From assembly GCA_903842345.1 (NCBI GenBank), contig CAIMLR010000047.1:248001-312000 (forward strand): a stretch of 64,000 nucleotides of DNA, written 5' to 3'. The DNA is from an uncultured Myxococcales bacterium (GTDB lineage: Bacteria; Myxococcota_A; UBA9042). Below are positions 43,334 through 52,778 of the stretch, one piece after another; the first letter of the stretch is position 1, and each line of letters begins with the position of its first letter. Under the pieces are notes generated by a model, which was not told where the DNA came from, ran no database searches, and saw only the letters and a list, made by a program, of their open reading frames with translations. The translations under genes were made by a program, and so were the position numbers.

Positions 43334-46300
43334 ATGACCCTGCCCCTGCTGCCAAATTTGCGTCACTTTCTGCCCGCACTCGCTGTGCTGGGCGCGCTGG
43401 CGGCGTGTTCGCCGGGCACGCATGTGGACATGCAAAACGCGACCGACGCAGACAGCGGCGATCCTGGGTTGGACGTCCTGCCGGCGCAGATTGGCGCGTT
43501 GAAGCTGCTCTCCGTGACGCCGGATCGCGGGCCGTTGGTTGGCGGCGGGCAAATGGACGTGAAGGGCGTTGGGTTCGCGGACGACGCGCGGGTTTTCCTC
43601 GGCGACAAGGAATGCACAATCGCTTGGCGCGGCGGCAAGACGCACCTGTACGCGGTCGTCCCGGCGGTCGACGCGCCGGCGACGGTAGACGTCAAAGTGC
43701 AAAGTGGCTTGGACCTCGCGGGCAAGCCGCGGTTTGTCGGCATCACGCACGGGTACGCCTACGTGGGCGAGACGCACGCGGCGAGTTTTGAACCGGCGCT
43801 CGGCCCCGTCGAGGGCGGCACGCAAATTACCGTTCATGGCAGCGGTTTTCGGCCCGGGGACAAGGTGCTCGTCGGCTGGCGCGAGGCGAGCGCCAACCAG
43901 GTCATCGATGACAGCACGCTCGTGGCCTTGACGCCGCCGGCGACGAACATCGGCACTGCCGACGAGCAGAAAGCCATCGTCGCGGTGCGGCATTCCAGCG
44001 GCGTGACGGTGCTGAGCGCGTCGTTCCTCTACGGTCGCGCGCCGACGATTGCCCACGTGGAGCCGAGCACTGTGCCAACGGATGGCGCCGACGTGACGCT
44101 GCACGGTCAAGCGCTGGGCCATGCCGATGAGCTCTACGCCGGCGGCCTGACGGCAGAACTGGCTGCGGGTACCGCGAGCGAAGTGCGTGGCGCCAAGATT
44201 CCGGCGATGACGACCCTCAGCGCTGCGGCGCAACCCGGCGTGCGGGACATGCTGGTGAGCAGCCCGTTTGGCGCGACGCTGCTCTCGCCCGCGTTTGCCT
44301 ACGCGGGGCCAGTGACGTCCGCGCAGCTCCTGGGTGTCGCGCCGGGCAAAGGCCCGACGACGGGGGCGACGAACGTGACGCTGCTGGCAGCGCTGCCTGC
44401 GGGTGCCAAAGTGACCGGCGTGACGTGGGATGGCAGCCCGGTCGCGTTCCAGCAGAACGGCGCGGAGGTTGTCTTGACCACGCCGCCGCACGCTGCGGGC
44501 GCAGTCGCGGTCGCCATCCAGACCGATCACGGCGCCAGCGCCCTGCCCGCGGGCTTTGCCTACGTCAACGTACCGCACATCGACGAAATCCTCCCCAACA
44601 GCGGCCCTGCCGACGGCGGCACGGGCATCCTCCTCAGCGGCAGCAACTTCGCCGGCGATTGCACAGTCCGCATCGGCACGTGGCACGCGCAAATCCAGAG
44701 CATGGACGGCAGCACCATCCACGCGACCACGCCGCCCGGACCGCTGGGCAGCGTGGATGTCGTCGTCACGTGCGATGGCGAGGCGACGACGCTCGCCAAC
44801 GGCTTCCAGTTCACCGACGGCACCGCGCACATCAACGCGGTCGTCCCGGCCCAAGGCGCGACCGGCGGCAGCACGCCTGTCACCGTCTACGGCAGCGGCT
44901 TCAAGACCGGGATGAAATTCTACTTTGGCGGCAAAGTCGCGGCGAGCATCGCCGTCCTCGACAGCGGCCGCGCGGCGATGCTCACGCCCGCGCATGACAG
45001 CGGCGCGGCGAACGTCGACGCCGTACTCGCCGGTAACTCCGAGACGTTGCTCAACGGCTACAGCTACTTCGACCCCACCGCGGCCGATGGCGGCACGTGG
45101 GGCGAACAGATCGGCGGCGCGCTCAACGTCACAGTCATCGACTACTACGCCCGCGCGGCGATCCCGGACGTGACTGTCGTGCTCGGACAGCCCGGACAGC
45201 CGATTTTTGGCAAGTACAAAGGGATCACGGATCAGGCCGGTCAGGTCGTATTCAGCGGCCCGGACGTCGTCGGTCCCATCACCGTTTCCGCGGGCAAGAC
45301 GGACTATTCCGCGAGCTCCATCGTTTCTTTTGACGCGCGCAACGCGACGCTCGTGCTGTTCCCCGAGCATCCATCCGGATCCGGCGGCGGCGAACCGCCC
45401 GTCACGCCCCCCGATCCTGTGCTGAAAGGCCGCGTCCGCGACATCGAGAAGTACATTTCCGTACCGCCCGCCAACTGCCTCAAAGGCTCCGACGCCGGCG
45501 ACAAGACGTGCGACACCTGCCTGACCAACGCCGATTGCGTCGGCTTGCCCAGCGCGGTCACGTTCGCGTGCATCGACAACGGCATCGCCGGAAAGCGCTG
45601 CTTGCCCGACTGCACACAAGCCAACGTGTGCGGCAGCGGGTTCTCCTGCTACGCGGAGCCGAGCTGGCCCGGGCACGCGGTGTGCAAGCCGCAGATGGGC
45701 ATTCGCAAAGTGCTGTGCGCGACGAGCCAGCGGGATACGGATACGCCGAACCAGACGCCGCCGGGGACGCCGCTTGAGGTGCTGTCGGGCGTGCTGCCCT
45801 ATGACGTGATCGCCGTGGACGAAGCGACGGGCGATTTCACCCTGGATGGCCGCCTCGACGAACTGGCGATTGTCTGCGTGGGCGGCTATGTGACAAACGA
45901 CACGCAGAAATTCGTGCCAACGGCGATGGGCGTTCGCCGCCACGTGTTCCCGAAGCCGTACTACAAGCCGGGGGATGAGGTCGCGGGGCTGGACATCAAG
46001 CTCGACATTCCGCTGACGCGCAACCTGCCGACACGGCTGGATCATCCGCAGCAGAACTTCCCGACGGGCCAAGGCGGGACGCAGGAAGTGGATGTGTGGC
46101 TGGACCTCGGATCGGACGGCGTGGTGCCGCTGCTGGCGCAGATCTCAACGGGCGGCGCGGGATTTTCTGGCGTGCAGGACGACGCGATCCTGGCGCACCT
46201 GCCGATGTCCCTGCCCGATGAGCTGACGGACACGTCGTGGATCATCCAGGCAGCGGTGAAGTACGGCACGGGGACGGCGGGCATTCCGCCGGAAGCCGGG

Positions 46301-47599
46301 ACGCGGGCATCGGGGCTGAAGACGCCGGGCGACCTGAATGTGCGCGTGCGATCGGTGGACGGCGAGTGGACGGACCGCGGGCTCGGCGTGGCTCAGGAGC
46401 TGACCGGCGTACTGCACGGCATCGATGACCAGCTGCTGGTGGTGACCCGGCGGGGCCTGCTCTACCGCGGGCAACTGGAGACGCTGAAGCCGATCTATCA
46501 GCCCGTGATTCTGGACCCGTACGCCGAGCCGCTGGCGGTGCTGGCGGCGGCGGGAACCCCGACGGACGCGACGCTGGTGGGCGAGATGGGGCTTATCCGC
46601 CGGCTGCACGGCCAGAAAGTGCAGGAAGAGGCGGGTGCTGTGGCGACGACGCTGCGGGCGGTCTGCCAAAGCGACCTGCTCCGGGTTGCCGTGGGTGACA
46701 AAGGCGCGCTCGAGGCGAACACCGGGGCAGGCTGGCAGCAGCTGAACGTCGCGTCGCAGGCGGACCTGCGGGCGGTCGTGTGCACGCCCACGGGCGCGCT
46801 GGCCGTGGGCGCGGGCGGAACGGTGATCGAGGTGCTGCTGAACGGGACGCAGGCGGTGGCGACGGTGACGAAGCTCGACGCGCTGCTGGACCTGTACGCG
46901 GTGGCGCAGACCGACGACGGGACGCTGTGGGCGGGCGGTCAGTTGACCAACGCAGGCCAGCAGACCGTGATGCCCGCGCTGTGGAAACGCGCGCCGGGCG
47001 GACAATGGCAGGAAAGCTGGCCGGCCGGCGCGAGCATCGTGGACGTGCGCGGGCTGCGGCTCCTGGTGGCGCTGCCCAATCAAACGCTGCTCGCGGTGGA
47101 TCGCGAGGGCGGGCAATGGCGGATCGATGCGATTGGCGTCACGAACGAGTCGCCCGACCACCTGGACCAGCGGCCATCTGCGGGCGTCGCGCTCGCCGAT
47201 GGATCCGCGGTGCTCGTAGGCCAGCCGGGGCTCTGGATGGGCCCGTTCCTGACCGTGCCGGCAATTGCCAAGCCGGATGCGCAGAGCGTCTACCCGTTCA
47301 GCGTCGTGTGGTCGGCGGCACCCGGCCGGCTGCCGTCGTGCAACCGCGTGCACCTGGACGGCAGCAACTTCCCGTTCTGGTGGATCTACGTCGCGCCGGA
47401 TGTGACAACATTCACCCTGCCCGATTTCGGCGCCATCGACGGAATCCAGGTCTTCCCGTCCAATCCGCAGTACCAGTGGGTCGCCCGCGTGGACCGCGTC
47501 TACGTTCCGGGCACGACCATCAACAGTTTTGCAACGTTCGACCTCGAATTCGGCGCGTGGCGGTCGTGGGCGAGCAACGCCGTGCCGTTCCACCCGTAG
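43334..47599 (+). CDS. giant IPT/TIG-repeat lipoprotein with C-terminal propeller
   Basis: 1421 residues. Lipobox ALAAC (Cys25). Six IPT/TIG-like domains run from about residue 55 to 580, each opening with a 'P..GP..GG..V...G.GF' pattern (FEPALGPVEGGTQITVHGSG, ILPNSGPADGGTGILLSG). A carboxypeptidase-regulatory-like domain follows (about 600-690), then a Cys-rich stretch (CDTCLTNADC). A beta-rich middle region leads to a YCF48-like propeller at about 1010-1330 (AVGDKGALEANTGAGWQQL, LAVGAGGTVIEVLLN). Likely a surface adhesin or polysaccharide-binding protein. GGAG is only 3 bases before ATG 43334, an unusually tight spacing. It begins 94 bases after the SppA fusion. Confidence 0.87.
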   Translation: MTLPLLPNLRHFLPALAVLGALAACSPGTHVDMQNATDADSGDPGLDVLPAQIGALKLLSVTPDRGPLVGGGQMDVKGVGFADDARVFLGDKECTIAWRGGKTHLYAVVPAVDAPATVDVKVQSGLDLAGKPRFVGITHGYAYVGETHAASFEPALGPVEGGTQITVHGSGFRPGDKVLVGWREASANQVIDDSTLVALTPPATNIGTADEQKAIVAVRHSSGVTVLSASFLYGRAPTIAHVEPSTVPTDGADVTLHGQALGHADELYAGGLTAELAAGTASEVRGAKIPAMTTLSAAAQPGVRDMLVSSPFGATLLSPAFAYAGPVTSAQLLGVAPGKGPTTGATNVTLLAALPAGAKVTGVTWDGSPVAFQQNGAEVVLTTPPHAAGAVAVAIQTDHGASALPAGFAYVNVPHIDEILPNSGPADGGTGILLSGSNFAGDCTVRIGTWHAQIQSMDGSTIHATTPPGPLGSVDVVVTCDGEATTLANGFQFTDGTAHINAVVPAQGATGGSTPVTVYGSGFKTGMKFYFGGKVAASIAVLDSGRAAMLTPAHDSGAANVDAVLAGNSETLLNGYSYFDPTAADGGTWGEQIGGALNVTVIDYYARAAIPDVTVVLGQPGQPIFGKYKGITDQAGQVVFSGPDVVGPITVSAGKTDYSASSIVSFDARNATLVLFPEHPSGSGGGEPPVTPPDPVLKGRVRDIEKYISVPPANCLKGSDAGDKTCDTCLTNADCVGLPSAVTFACIDNGIAGKRCLPDCTQANVCGSGFSCYAEPSWPGHAVCKPQMGIRKVLCATSQRDTDTPNQTPPGTPLEVLSGVLPYDVIAVDEATGDFTLDGRLDELAIVCVGGYVTNDTQKFVPTAMGVRRHVFPKPYYKPGDEVAGLDIKLDIPLTRNLPTRLDHPQQNFPTGQGGTQEVDVWLDLGSDGVVPLLAQISTGGAGFSGVQDDAILAHLPMSLPDELTDTSWIIQAAVKYGTGTAGIPPEAGTRASGLKTPGDLNVRVRSVDGEWTDRGLGVAQELTGVLHGIDDQLLVVTRRGLLYRGQLETLKPIYQPVILDPYAEPLAVLAAAGTPTDATLVGEMGLIRRLHGQKVQEEAGAVATTLRAVCQSDLLRVAVGDKGALEANTGAGWQQLNVASQADLRAVVCTPTGALAVGAGGTVIEVLLNGTQAVATVTKLDALLDLYAVAQTDDGTLWAGGQLTNAGQQTVMPALWKRAPGGQWQESWPAGASIVDVRGLRLLVALPNQTLLAVDREGGQWRIDAIGVTNESPDHLDQRPSAGVALADGSAVLVGQPGLWMGPFLTVPAIAKPDAQSVYPFSVVWSAAPGRLPSCNRVHLDGSNFPFWWIYVAPDVTTFTLPDFGAIDGIQVFPSNPQYQWVARVDRVYVPGTTINSFATFDLEFGAWRSWASNAVPFHP

Positions 47600-47632
47600 T
47601 CGCCATTCATCTACTGGACATTCATCAATCTT

Positions 47633-48667
47633 ATGCGCATCCTGAACGAACGCGACCTCGCCGCACTTGACGCTGCTGAACATCACGCAGCGATCTTCGG
47701 CCGCGATGACCTGCAAGTCATTGAAGTAACCGGCAAAGATCGAGTGAAATACCTCCAGGCGATGCTGACGCAGGACGTCACGGGGCTGCCAGAGAACGGC
47801 GTCACGCAAGCGTGCTTGTGCGACGCGCAGGGGAAGATTCTGGCGATCTTGACGCTCCTGAAAGAGGCGGAGCGGATCTGGATGTGGACGGATTTTGGGA
47901 CGGCGGAGTCGCTGCGGAATCATCTGGATCGCTACGTCATCATGGATGATGTGGAGCTGGAATTGCGGCCGGAGTTGGCGGCGATTGCGGTTGTTGGTCC
48001 GGAAATGTCGTTTGTTATCAGCGATCTGACACAGCCTTCGGTCGTTGCAGGGACACTCACGGAAGCGACGCTGGCGGGGCATCCCGTCCGCACTTGGGAG
48101 GACACGACCGGGGACCATCGGCCCGGCGGGCAGCCCCTGCCGCAGCGGTGGTTCATGTTGGCGCGGGACGCGATGCCGGATGCGGTGGCGGCACTGACGG
48201 CGGCGGGCGCGGCGATCGGCTGTCACGCTGCGCAGGACGCGCTGCGGATTCTCGCGGGGACGCCGCTGTTGGGGCGGGACATCGAGGAGGGCAGCTTGCC
48301 ACTGGAAGTCGGCCTGCGCGACACGGTGAGCTACCGGAAAGGCTGTTACGTGGGCCAGGAAGCGATCGCGATGATGACGTATCGCGGCCAGCTGCGGCGG
48401 CACTTGTGCTGGGTCGCCATCGAGGAAGGCCAGCCGCAGCCGGGTTGGCAGCTGCGAACGGAGGACGGCAAGCGCGCGGGCAAGATGGGCACGGCGGTGC
48501 AGATGGCGGCAAATCGCACGCTGGGACTGGCAACGATCGCCCGAAAGGTCTACGTTCCGGGCGGCGTCCTGCTCGCGCAGGACGAAGCGACAGGTGAACA
48601 GGCGCGGCTACGCGTGCTGGCGACCACCAAACCAGACGTTTTTCCGGCAAATGAGCGTGATGCATGA
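47633..48667 (+). CDS. ygfZ: YgfZ/GcvT-domain protein
   Basis: 344 residues. A folate-dependent helper of iron-sulfur cluster enzymes, related to aminomethyltransferase GcvT. The family signature KGCYVGQEA is at residues 236-244 with its Cys238. The N-terminal VTGKDRVKYLQAMLTQDV and LPLEVGLRDTVSY are also typical. The length is normal. ATG 47633 is 33 bases after the preceding stop. The stop overlaps the next gene by four bases (ATGA). Codon use in the middle of the gene is a little AT-richer than neighbours, without a break. Confidence 0.93.
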   Translation: MRILNERDLAALDAAEHHAAIFGRDDLQVIEVTGKDRVKYLQAMLTQDVTGLPENGVTQACLCDAQGKILAILTLLKEAERIWMWTDFGTAESLRNHLDRYVIMDDVELELRPELAAIAVVGPEMSFVISDLTQPSVVAGTLTEATLAGHPVRTWEDTTGDHRPGGQPLPQRWFMLARDAMPDAVAALTAAGAAIGCHAAQDALRILAGTPLLGRDIEEGSLPLEVGLRDTVSYRKGCYVGQEAIAMMTYRGQLRRHLCWVAIEEGQPQPGWQLRTEDGKRAGKMGTAVQMAANRTLGLATIARKVYVPGGVLLAQDEATGEQARLRVLATTKPDVFPANERDA

Positions 48668-49224
48668 TCGTGGGACTCACTGGACGCAACGCGTCAGGCA
48701 AAGGCACCGTCGCCGCATGGTTGGAGAGCCGGGGCTTTGGCTACACGTCGCTGTCTGACGCGATCCGACTCTACCTGACCGACAGCGGCAGCCAGACGTC
48801 ACGCGACAACCTCATCGCGGCGGGCACCGCGCTGCGGCAGGAAGGCGGTCCGGGCGTGCTAGCCGAGCGGACATTGCCGCGCATTCCGATCGGCGTGGAT
48901 TTCGTCGTTGACAGCATTCGCAATCCCGCCGAAGTCGAGGTGTTGCGGCGCCGCTCAGACTTTGTCCTGCTGGAAGTGGCCGCCGACGAAGCGATGCGCT
49001 ACTCGCGCTTGGCGTTGCGGAGCCGCGCCGGCGATGCCCAGAGCTTTGCGGAGTTTCGCCGTCAGGAAGCGGCTGAACTCGCGTCGGGCGATCCCTCCGC
49101 GCAACAGCTCGTGGCAACGGCCGCGATGGCCGACGTCGTCGTGCAAAATGACGGTGATCTCGACGCGTTGCACGGTGCGCTCGAGTTGCTGCTGCCCATG
49201 CTCCGCAAGCGCGTCGGCGAGTGA
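48664..49224 (+). CDS. P-loop nucleotide kinase-like protein
   Basis: 186 residues. The N-terminal P-loop is GLTGRNASGKGTVAAWLESR, a Walker A with Gly after the Lys (Lys13). YTSLSDAIRLYL and FVVDSIRNPAEVEVLRRR match dNMP kinase / dephospho-CoA-kinase-like proteins, which phosphorylate nucleotides or related small molecules. Archaeal and bacterial relatives are often annotated as AAA ATPases. The ATG overlaps the ygfZ stop (ATGA), so the two are co-translated. The exact substrate is not readable. Confidence 0.8.
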   Translation: MIVGLTGRNASGKGTVAAWLESRGFGYTSLSDAIRLYLTDSGSQTSRDNLIAAGTALRQEGGPGVLAERTLPRIPIGVDFVVDSIRNPAEVEVLRRRSDFVLLEVAADEAMRYSRLALRSRAGDAQSFAEFRRQEAAELASGDPSAQQLVATAAMADVVVQNDGDLDALHGALELLLPMLRKRVGE

Positions 49225-49229
49225 CCCCT

Positions 49230-49257
49230 TTGCCCACGCCCCATTCCCCGCTACACT
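49230..49257 (+). promoter_or_regulatory. predicted promoter of the polysaccharide O-acetylation cassette
   Basis: TTGCCC (49230-49235), 16 bases, TACACT (49252-49257), 35 bases before GTG 49293. It resembles the TTGCCA/TAGACT promoter at 32300. Confidence 0.4.
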
Positions 49258-49292
49258 GCGCGCGCCGATTGCCAGTCGGCCAGAGGTGATTC

Positions 49293-49994
49293 GTGAAACT
49301 TTCAGTTGTTATGCCGTGTTACAATGAGAAAAAGACCATTCGCGCCATTGTCGCTCTGGTGCTCAAACAGCCGTTCGACATCGAGCTCATCATCGTCGAC
49401 GACTGCTCCAAGGACGGGACGCGCGACATTCTCGCTGAACTGGCGGCAGATTTTCCGCAGGTTCGCGTGCTGTTGCAGGACGTGAACCAGGGCAAGGGCG
49501 CGGCGCTCCGGCGTGGTTTTGCCGAGGCGACGGGCGATGTTGTGCTGGTGCAGGACGCCGACTTGGAATACGACCCGGGAGAGTACGCGCATCTGCTGCA
49601 GCCGATCCTGGAAGGCAAGGCCGACGTTGTGTTTGGCTCGCGCTTTGCCGGTTCGACGCATCGGGTGCTCTACTTCTGGCACTCGGTCGGCAACCGCGTC
49701 CTGACGACTTTCTCGAACATGGTCACCGACTTGAACCTCACGGACATGGAGACTTGCTACAAGGTGTTCCGACGCGAGGTCATCCAGTCGATCAAGTTGG
49801 AGGAGAACCGCTTTGGCATTGAGCCGGAAATGACGGCCAAGCTCGCGGCGATGCCCAACCTGCGCATCTACGAAGTGCCGATCTCGTACGACGGCCGCAC
49901 GTATGCGGAAGGCAAGAAGATCGGCGTCAAGGACGGCTTCCGCGCCCTCTACGCCATCACCAAGTACGGCCTCCGCACCAAGCTGGCGAAATAG
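49293..49994 (+). CDS. family 2 glycosyltransferase (DPM1-like)
   Basis: 233 residues, GTG start with GAGG upstream. N-terminal [27 protein letters not shown] and the metal/nucleotide motif [16 protein letters not shown] are hallmarks of GT2 enzymes. GSRFAG and the [19 protein letters not shown] ending match the polyprenyl-phosphate glucosyl/mannosyltransferase group, which moves a sugar from a nucleotide to a lipid carrier at the inner membrane. It lacks the C-terminal membrane domain of longer members. It lies 21 bases before the MBOAT gene, so it probably supplies sugar for the polymer modified by the next two proteins. Confidence 0.92.
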   Translation: MKLSVVMPCYNEKKTIRAIVALVLKQPFDIELIIVDDCSKDGTRDILAELAADFPQVRVLLQDVNQGKGAALRRGFAEATGDVVLVQDADLEYDPGEYAHLLQPILEGKADVVFGSRFAGSTHRVLYFWHSVGNRVLTTFSNMVTDLNLTDMETCYKVFRREVIQSIKLEENRFGIEPEMTAKLAAMPNLRIYEVPISYDGRTYAEGKKIGVKDGFRALYAITKYGLRTKLAK

Positions 49995-50015
49995 CCGGAA
50001 CGGCTCGGGAACAGC

Positions 50016-51458
50016 ATGGTTTTTTCCTCGACCCTGTTCCTGTTCATCTTCCTGCCGATCGCGGTTGGCGGCCATCTGCTGTTGCCGCAAAAGCTGCGCA
50101 ATTTCTGGCTGTTGCTGGTCAGTCTGCTTTTCTACGCGTGGGGCGAACCGCAGCTGGTCTGGGTGATGCTGGCGACCATCGCGAGCAACTACGGCTTTGG
50201 CCTGTGGATCGGCAAGTTGCGCGGCACGCCGGCGGCCAAGCGCGCGCTTGCGGTAGCGGTGACGGTCGATCTGGCGGTCCTGGCGGCCTTCAAGTACGCC
50301 GCATTCGCAGCGACGACGGCCAACGCGCTCGGACACGCGCTCGGCTTGCCCGCGCTGCCCGTGCCCGATTGGGTGATGCCGCTTGGCATTTCGTTCTTCA
50401 CCTTCCACGCGATGTCCTACGTGATCGACGTCTACCGCGGGGATGCTGAACCACAGAAGAATCTCGCGGACTTGGCGCTTTACGTCACGCTTTTCCCGCA
50501 GCTCGTCGCGGGGCCGATCCTGCGCTACCACGAGGTCGCGTGGCAGTTCCTCGGCCGCAAGATGTCAGTGGCGGGCGCAGCGTATGGGATGCAGCGTTTC
50601 CTGGTGGGCATGGGCAAAAAGGTCTTGATTGCCAACACGTTGGCAGTACCGACCGATCGCATCTTCGCGTTGCCGCCGGAGCAGCTGGGGCTGGGGACTT
50701 CGTGGCTCGGCATCCTCTGCTACACCGGACAAATTTACTTTGATTTCAGCGGATATTCGGACATGGCCATCGGCCTCGGGCATATGCTCGGCTTCCGCTT
50801 CCCTGAGAATTTCCGCTGGCCCTACGCTTCGCAGAGCATTCGCGAGTTCTGGCGCCGCTGGCATATCTCGCTCTCCAACTGGTTCCGCGATTACTTGTAC
50901 ATCCCGCTCGGCGGCAATCGCCGCGGCGATTGGCGCAACGCGTTCAACCTCGTCACCGTGTTCTTCCTCTGCGGCCTGTGGCATGGCGCAAGCTGGGCGT
51001 TCATTGCTTGGGGCCTCTACCACGGCACCTTCCTCGCGCTCGAGCGCACGCGCTGGGGCCGCTGGATGGACGCGCTCCCACGGCCGCTCCGCCATGCGTA
51101 CGCGCTGCTTGTCGTGATCATCGGCTGGGTGCCGTTCCGCGCGCCGACGCTGACTCAGACCTGGCCGTTCCTCAAGGCGATGGCCGGGCTCGGCGGTCCG
51201 CCGGAAATATGGCCGATTCTGCAGTTCCTCACGCTGGACGTCGCTGTCGCGCTGGTGCTTGCGGTTCTCGGTGCAGCGCCGCTCTTGCCGTGGCTCGGAG
51301 CGCGGATCGAGGCGTTCGGCAAGACGGGAGACTTTGGCCTGATTGTCCGCCACGCGAGCGCGCTGCTCGCGATTGCGGCAATGATGGCGATGCTGCTCGC
51401 CTGCTCCGTCATGTTGGCGGCGTCGACCCACAACCCTTTCATCTACTTTCGGTTCTAG
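50016..51458 (+). CDS. MBOAT O-acyltransferase (AlgI-like)
   Basis: 480 residues, about 11 membrane segments. The N-terminus FSSTLFLFIFLPIAVGGHLL and LLLVSLLFYAWGEPQLVW is typical of AlgI. The core has FFTFHAMSYVIDVYRG, FWRRWHISLSNWFRDYLYIP (conserved LGGNR follows) and FLCGLWHGASW with catalytic His323. It moves acetyl groups across the inner membrane for transfer to an exopolysaccharide. The AlgX-like partner starts only 3 bases after this stop, a typical MBOAT/SGNH pairing. The polymer is unknown, since no alginate biosynthesis genes are present here. Confidence 0.95.
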   Translation: MVFSSTLFLFIFLPIAVGGHLLLPQKLRNFWLLLVSLLFYAWGEPQLVWVMLATIASNYGFGLWIGKLRGTPAAKRALAVAVTVDLAVLAAFKYAAFAATTANALGHALGLPALPVPDWVMPLGISFFTFHAMSYVIDVYRGDAEPQKNLADLALYVTLFPQLVAGPILRYHEVAWQFLGRKMSVAGAAYGMQRFLVGMGKKVLIANTLAVPTDRIFALPPEQLGLGTSWLGILCYTGQIYFDFSGYSDMAIGLGHMLGFRFPENFRWPYASQSIREFWRRWHISLSNWFRDYLYIPLGGNRRGDWRNAFNLVTVFFLCGLWHGASWAFIAWGLYHGTFLALERTRWGRWMDALPRPLRHAYALLVVIIGWVPFRAPTLTQTWPFLKAMAGLGGPPEIWPILQFLTLDVAVALVLAVLGAAPLLPWLGARIEAFGKTGDFGLIVRHASALLAIAAMMAMLLACSVMLAASTHNPFIYFRF

Positions 51459-51461
51459 CCC

Positions 51462-52616
51462 ATGGCCCGCGTGCGTCAGAAACAGCCGGCAGAACCGACG
51501 ACGGAACCCGCGCACGCGTGGCTGCCGCGTTGGGCGCAGTACGTGCTGCTGGCCGTGAGCCTCGTCGGGCTGCTGGCGCCGGCGGCCGACATGCATTGGC
51601 ACTTGGACACGACGACGCCGCCGCAAGAGAACCGCAAGCTGGCCGATTGGCCGCCGCTGACCGCGAATGTGACGGCGCTGCAGAAATGGCCGGCGCAGTA
51701 TGAAACGTGGGTGCGCGACAACTTCGGGTTCCGGAGCGCGCTGATTCAATGGCACTCGCAGTTGATGCTGGACGTGCTGGGGATTTCGCCGCGCGCGGAC
51801 GTCGTGCTCGGAAAGGACGGCTGGCTCTTTCTGGGCACCAACAAGTCCATCGATGCCTACCGCTGTATTTTTCCCTACGACGCCGGCGGACTGCAGCACG
51901 AGATGGCCTCGACGCGCGAGCGGACGGAAACCCTTGCCAAACGCGGGATCAAGTACTTGAACGTCTGGGCACCGAACAAGGAAAACGTCTATCCAGAATA
52001 CCTGCCGCTGTGGATTCGGAAATCCGGCGGACCGTGCCGGATGGATCAGCTGGGGGCGACGCTGCACAAGGCTGGGCTGTCATTCGTCGATCTTCGCCAG
52101 GCTGAAGCCACAGCGCGCGCGCAGGGCGTGGCTTACCACAAGACGGACACGCACTGGAATGCGATTGGCGCGTATTTTGGCTATCGGCAGATCGCCGTGG
52201 AGTTGCTGAAATGGTTCCCGAAAATGCCGGTCTTGGCGCTGCAACACGTGCGGTTCGGCGAGATTCCGCGGCCAGGTGGCGATCTGGCCAGGCAGTTGGA
52301 TCTGGAGCAGCGGTATGCCGGGCCGCAGACGTTGGCGCAGGTCATCGGTTCACGTTGCCATCGCGTCTCGCCCAGTGTGACGCGACCGAAGGGGACGAAA
52401 CTCGAGGCTTTTGATTGCCCGGGAAGCGACGGCCCGCGCGTGCTGATGTTCGGCGATTCGTTTGGCAACGGCCTGATTCCGTACCTCGCGGAGAGTGCGA
52501 GTCACTTCCTGGCGGTGGAATTTGGGCCGCCGTTTGACCCGGAACTGGTGGACGTCGAGAAGCCTGATGTGGTGATTGACATCCATGTGGAGCGGCAGCT
52601 TCAGCCGGATCGATGA
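51462..52616 (+). CDS. AlgX/AlgJ-like SGNH O-acetyltransferase
   Basis: 384 residues. One N-terminal membrane helix (YVLLAVSLVGLLAPAADM) anchors a periplasmic domain. The AlgX/AlgJ features are present: ENRKLADWPPL, WVRDNFGFRSALIQWHSQL, GKDGWLFLG, catalytic TDTHWNAIG (Asp229, His231) and MFGDSFGNGL with nucleophile Ser333. It takes acetyl from the MBOAT partner and esterifies the polysaccharide. The carbohydrate-binding domain of AlgX is absent, so it is closer to AlgJ in size. It is the last gene of the cassette. A short direct-repeat copy (52626) begins 10 bases after the stop. Confidence 0.93.
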   Translation: MARVRQKQPAEPTTEPAHAWLPRWAQYVLLAVSLVGLLAPAADMHWHLDTTTPPQENRKLADWPPLTANVTALQKWPAQYETWVRDNFGFRSALIQWHSQLMLDVLGISPRADVVLGKDGWLFLGTNKSIDAYRCIFPYDAGGLQHEMASTRERTETLAKRGIKYLNVWAPNKENVYPEYLPLWIRKSGGPCRMDQLGATLHKAGLSFVDLRQAEATARAQGVAYHKTDTHWNAIGAYFGYRQIAVELLKWFPKMPVLALQHVRFGEIPRPGGDLARQLDLEQRYAGPQTLAQVIGSRCHRVSPSVTRPKGTKLEAFDCPGSDGPRVLMFGDSFGNGLIPYLAESASHFLAVEFGPPFDPELVDVEKPDVVIDIHVERQLQPDR

Positions 52617-52625
52617 GTCAGCGAC

Positions 52626-52638
52626 ACGACCTAAGGCT
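52626..52638. repeat. left copy of direct repeat bounding the 3.6 kb segment
   Basis: ACGACCTAAGGCT, identical to 56205-56217 and followed by TTG here (ATTG there). The remaining part of the 162 base gap up to 52778 is AT-richer around 52640-52680 and shows no other clear element. Confidence 0.5.
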
Positions 52639-52778
52639 TTGTCTACTCATGGATATAAAAGGACTTTAACTCGGTTTCGAGCGAACGCGGTCAACATTCG
52701 ACGGTCCTCGCCGCGGCAGAAACCGACAATTCCCGAACACCTTCAGACCGCGGTCCGGACGCCGCGGCTGGAGGTACC

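Noticed and set aside
43184-48403. Very long minus-strand frames opposite the IPT/TIG lipoprotein and ygfZ
   Set aside because: Arg/His-rich composition, no motifs, no ribosome sites; the plus strand has clear domains and a lipoprotein signal.
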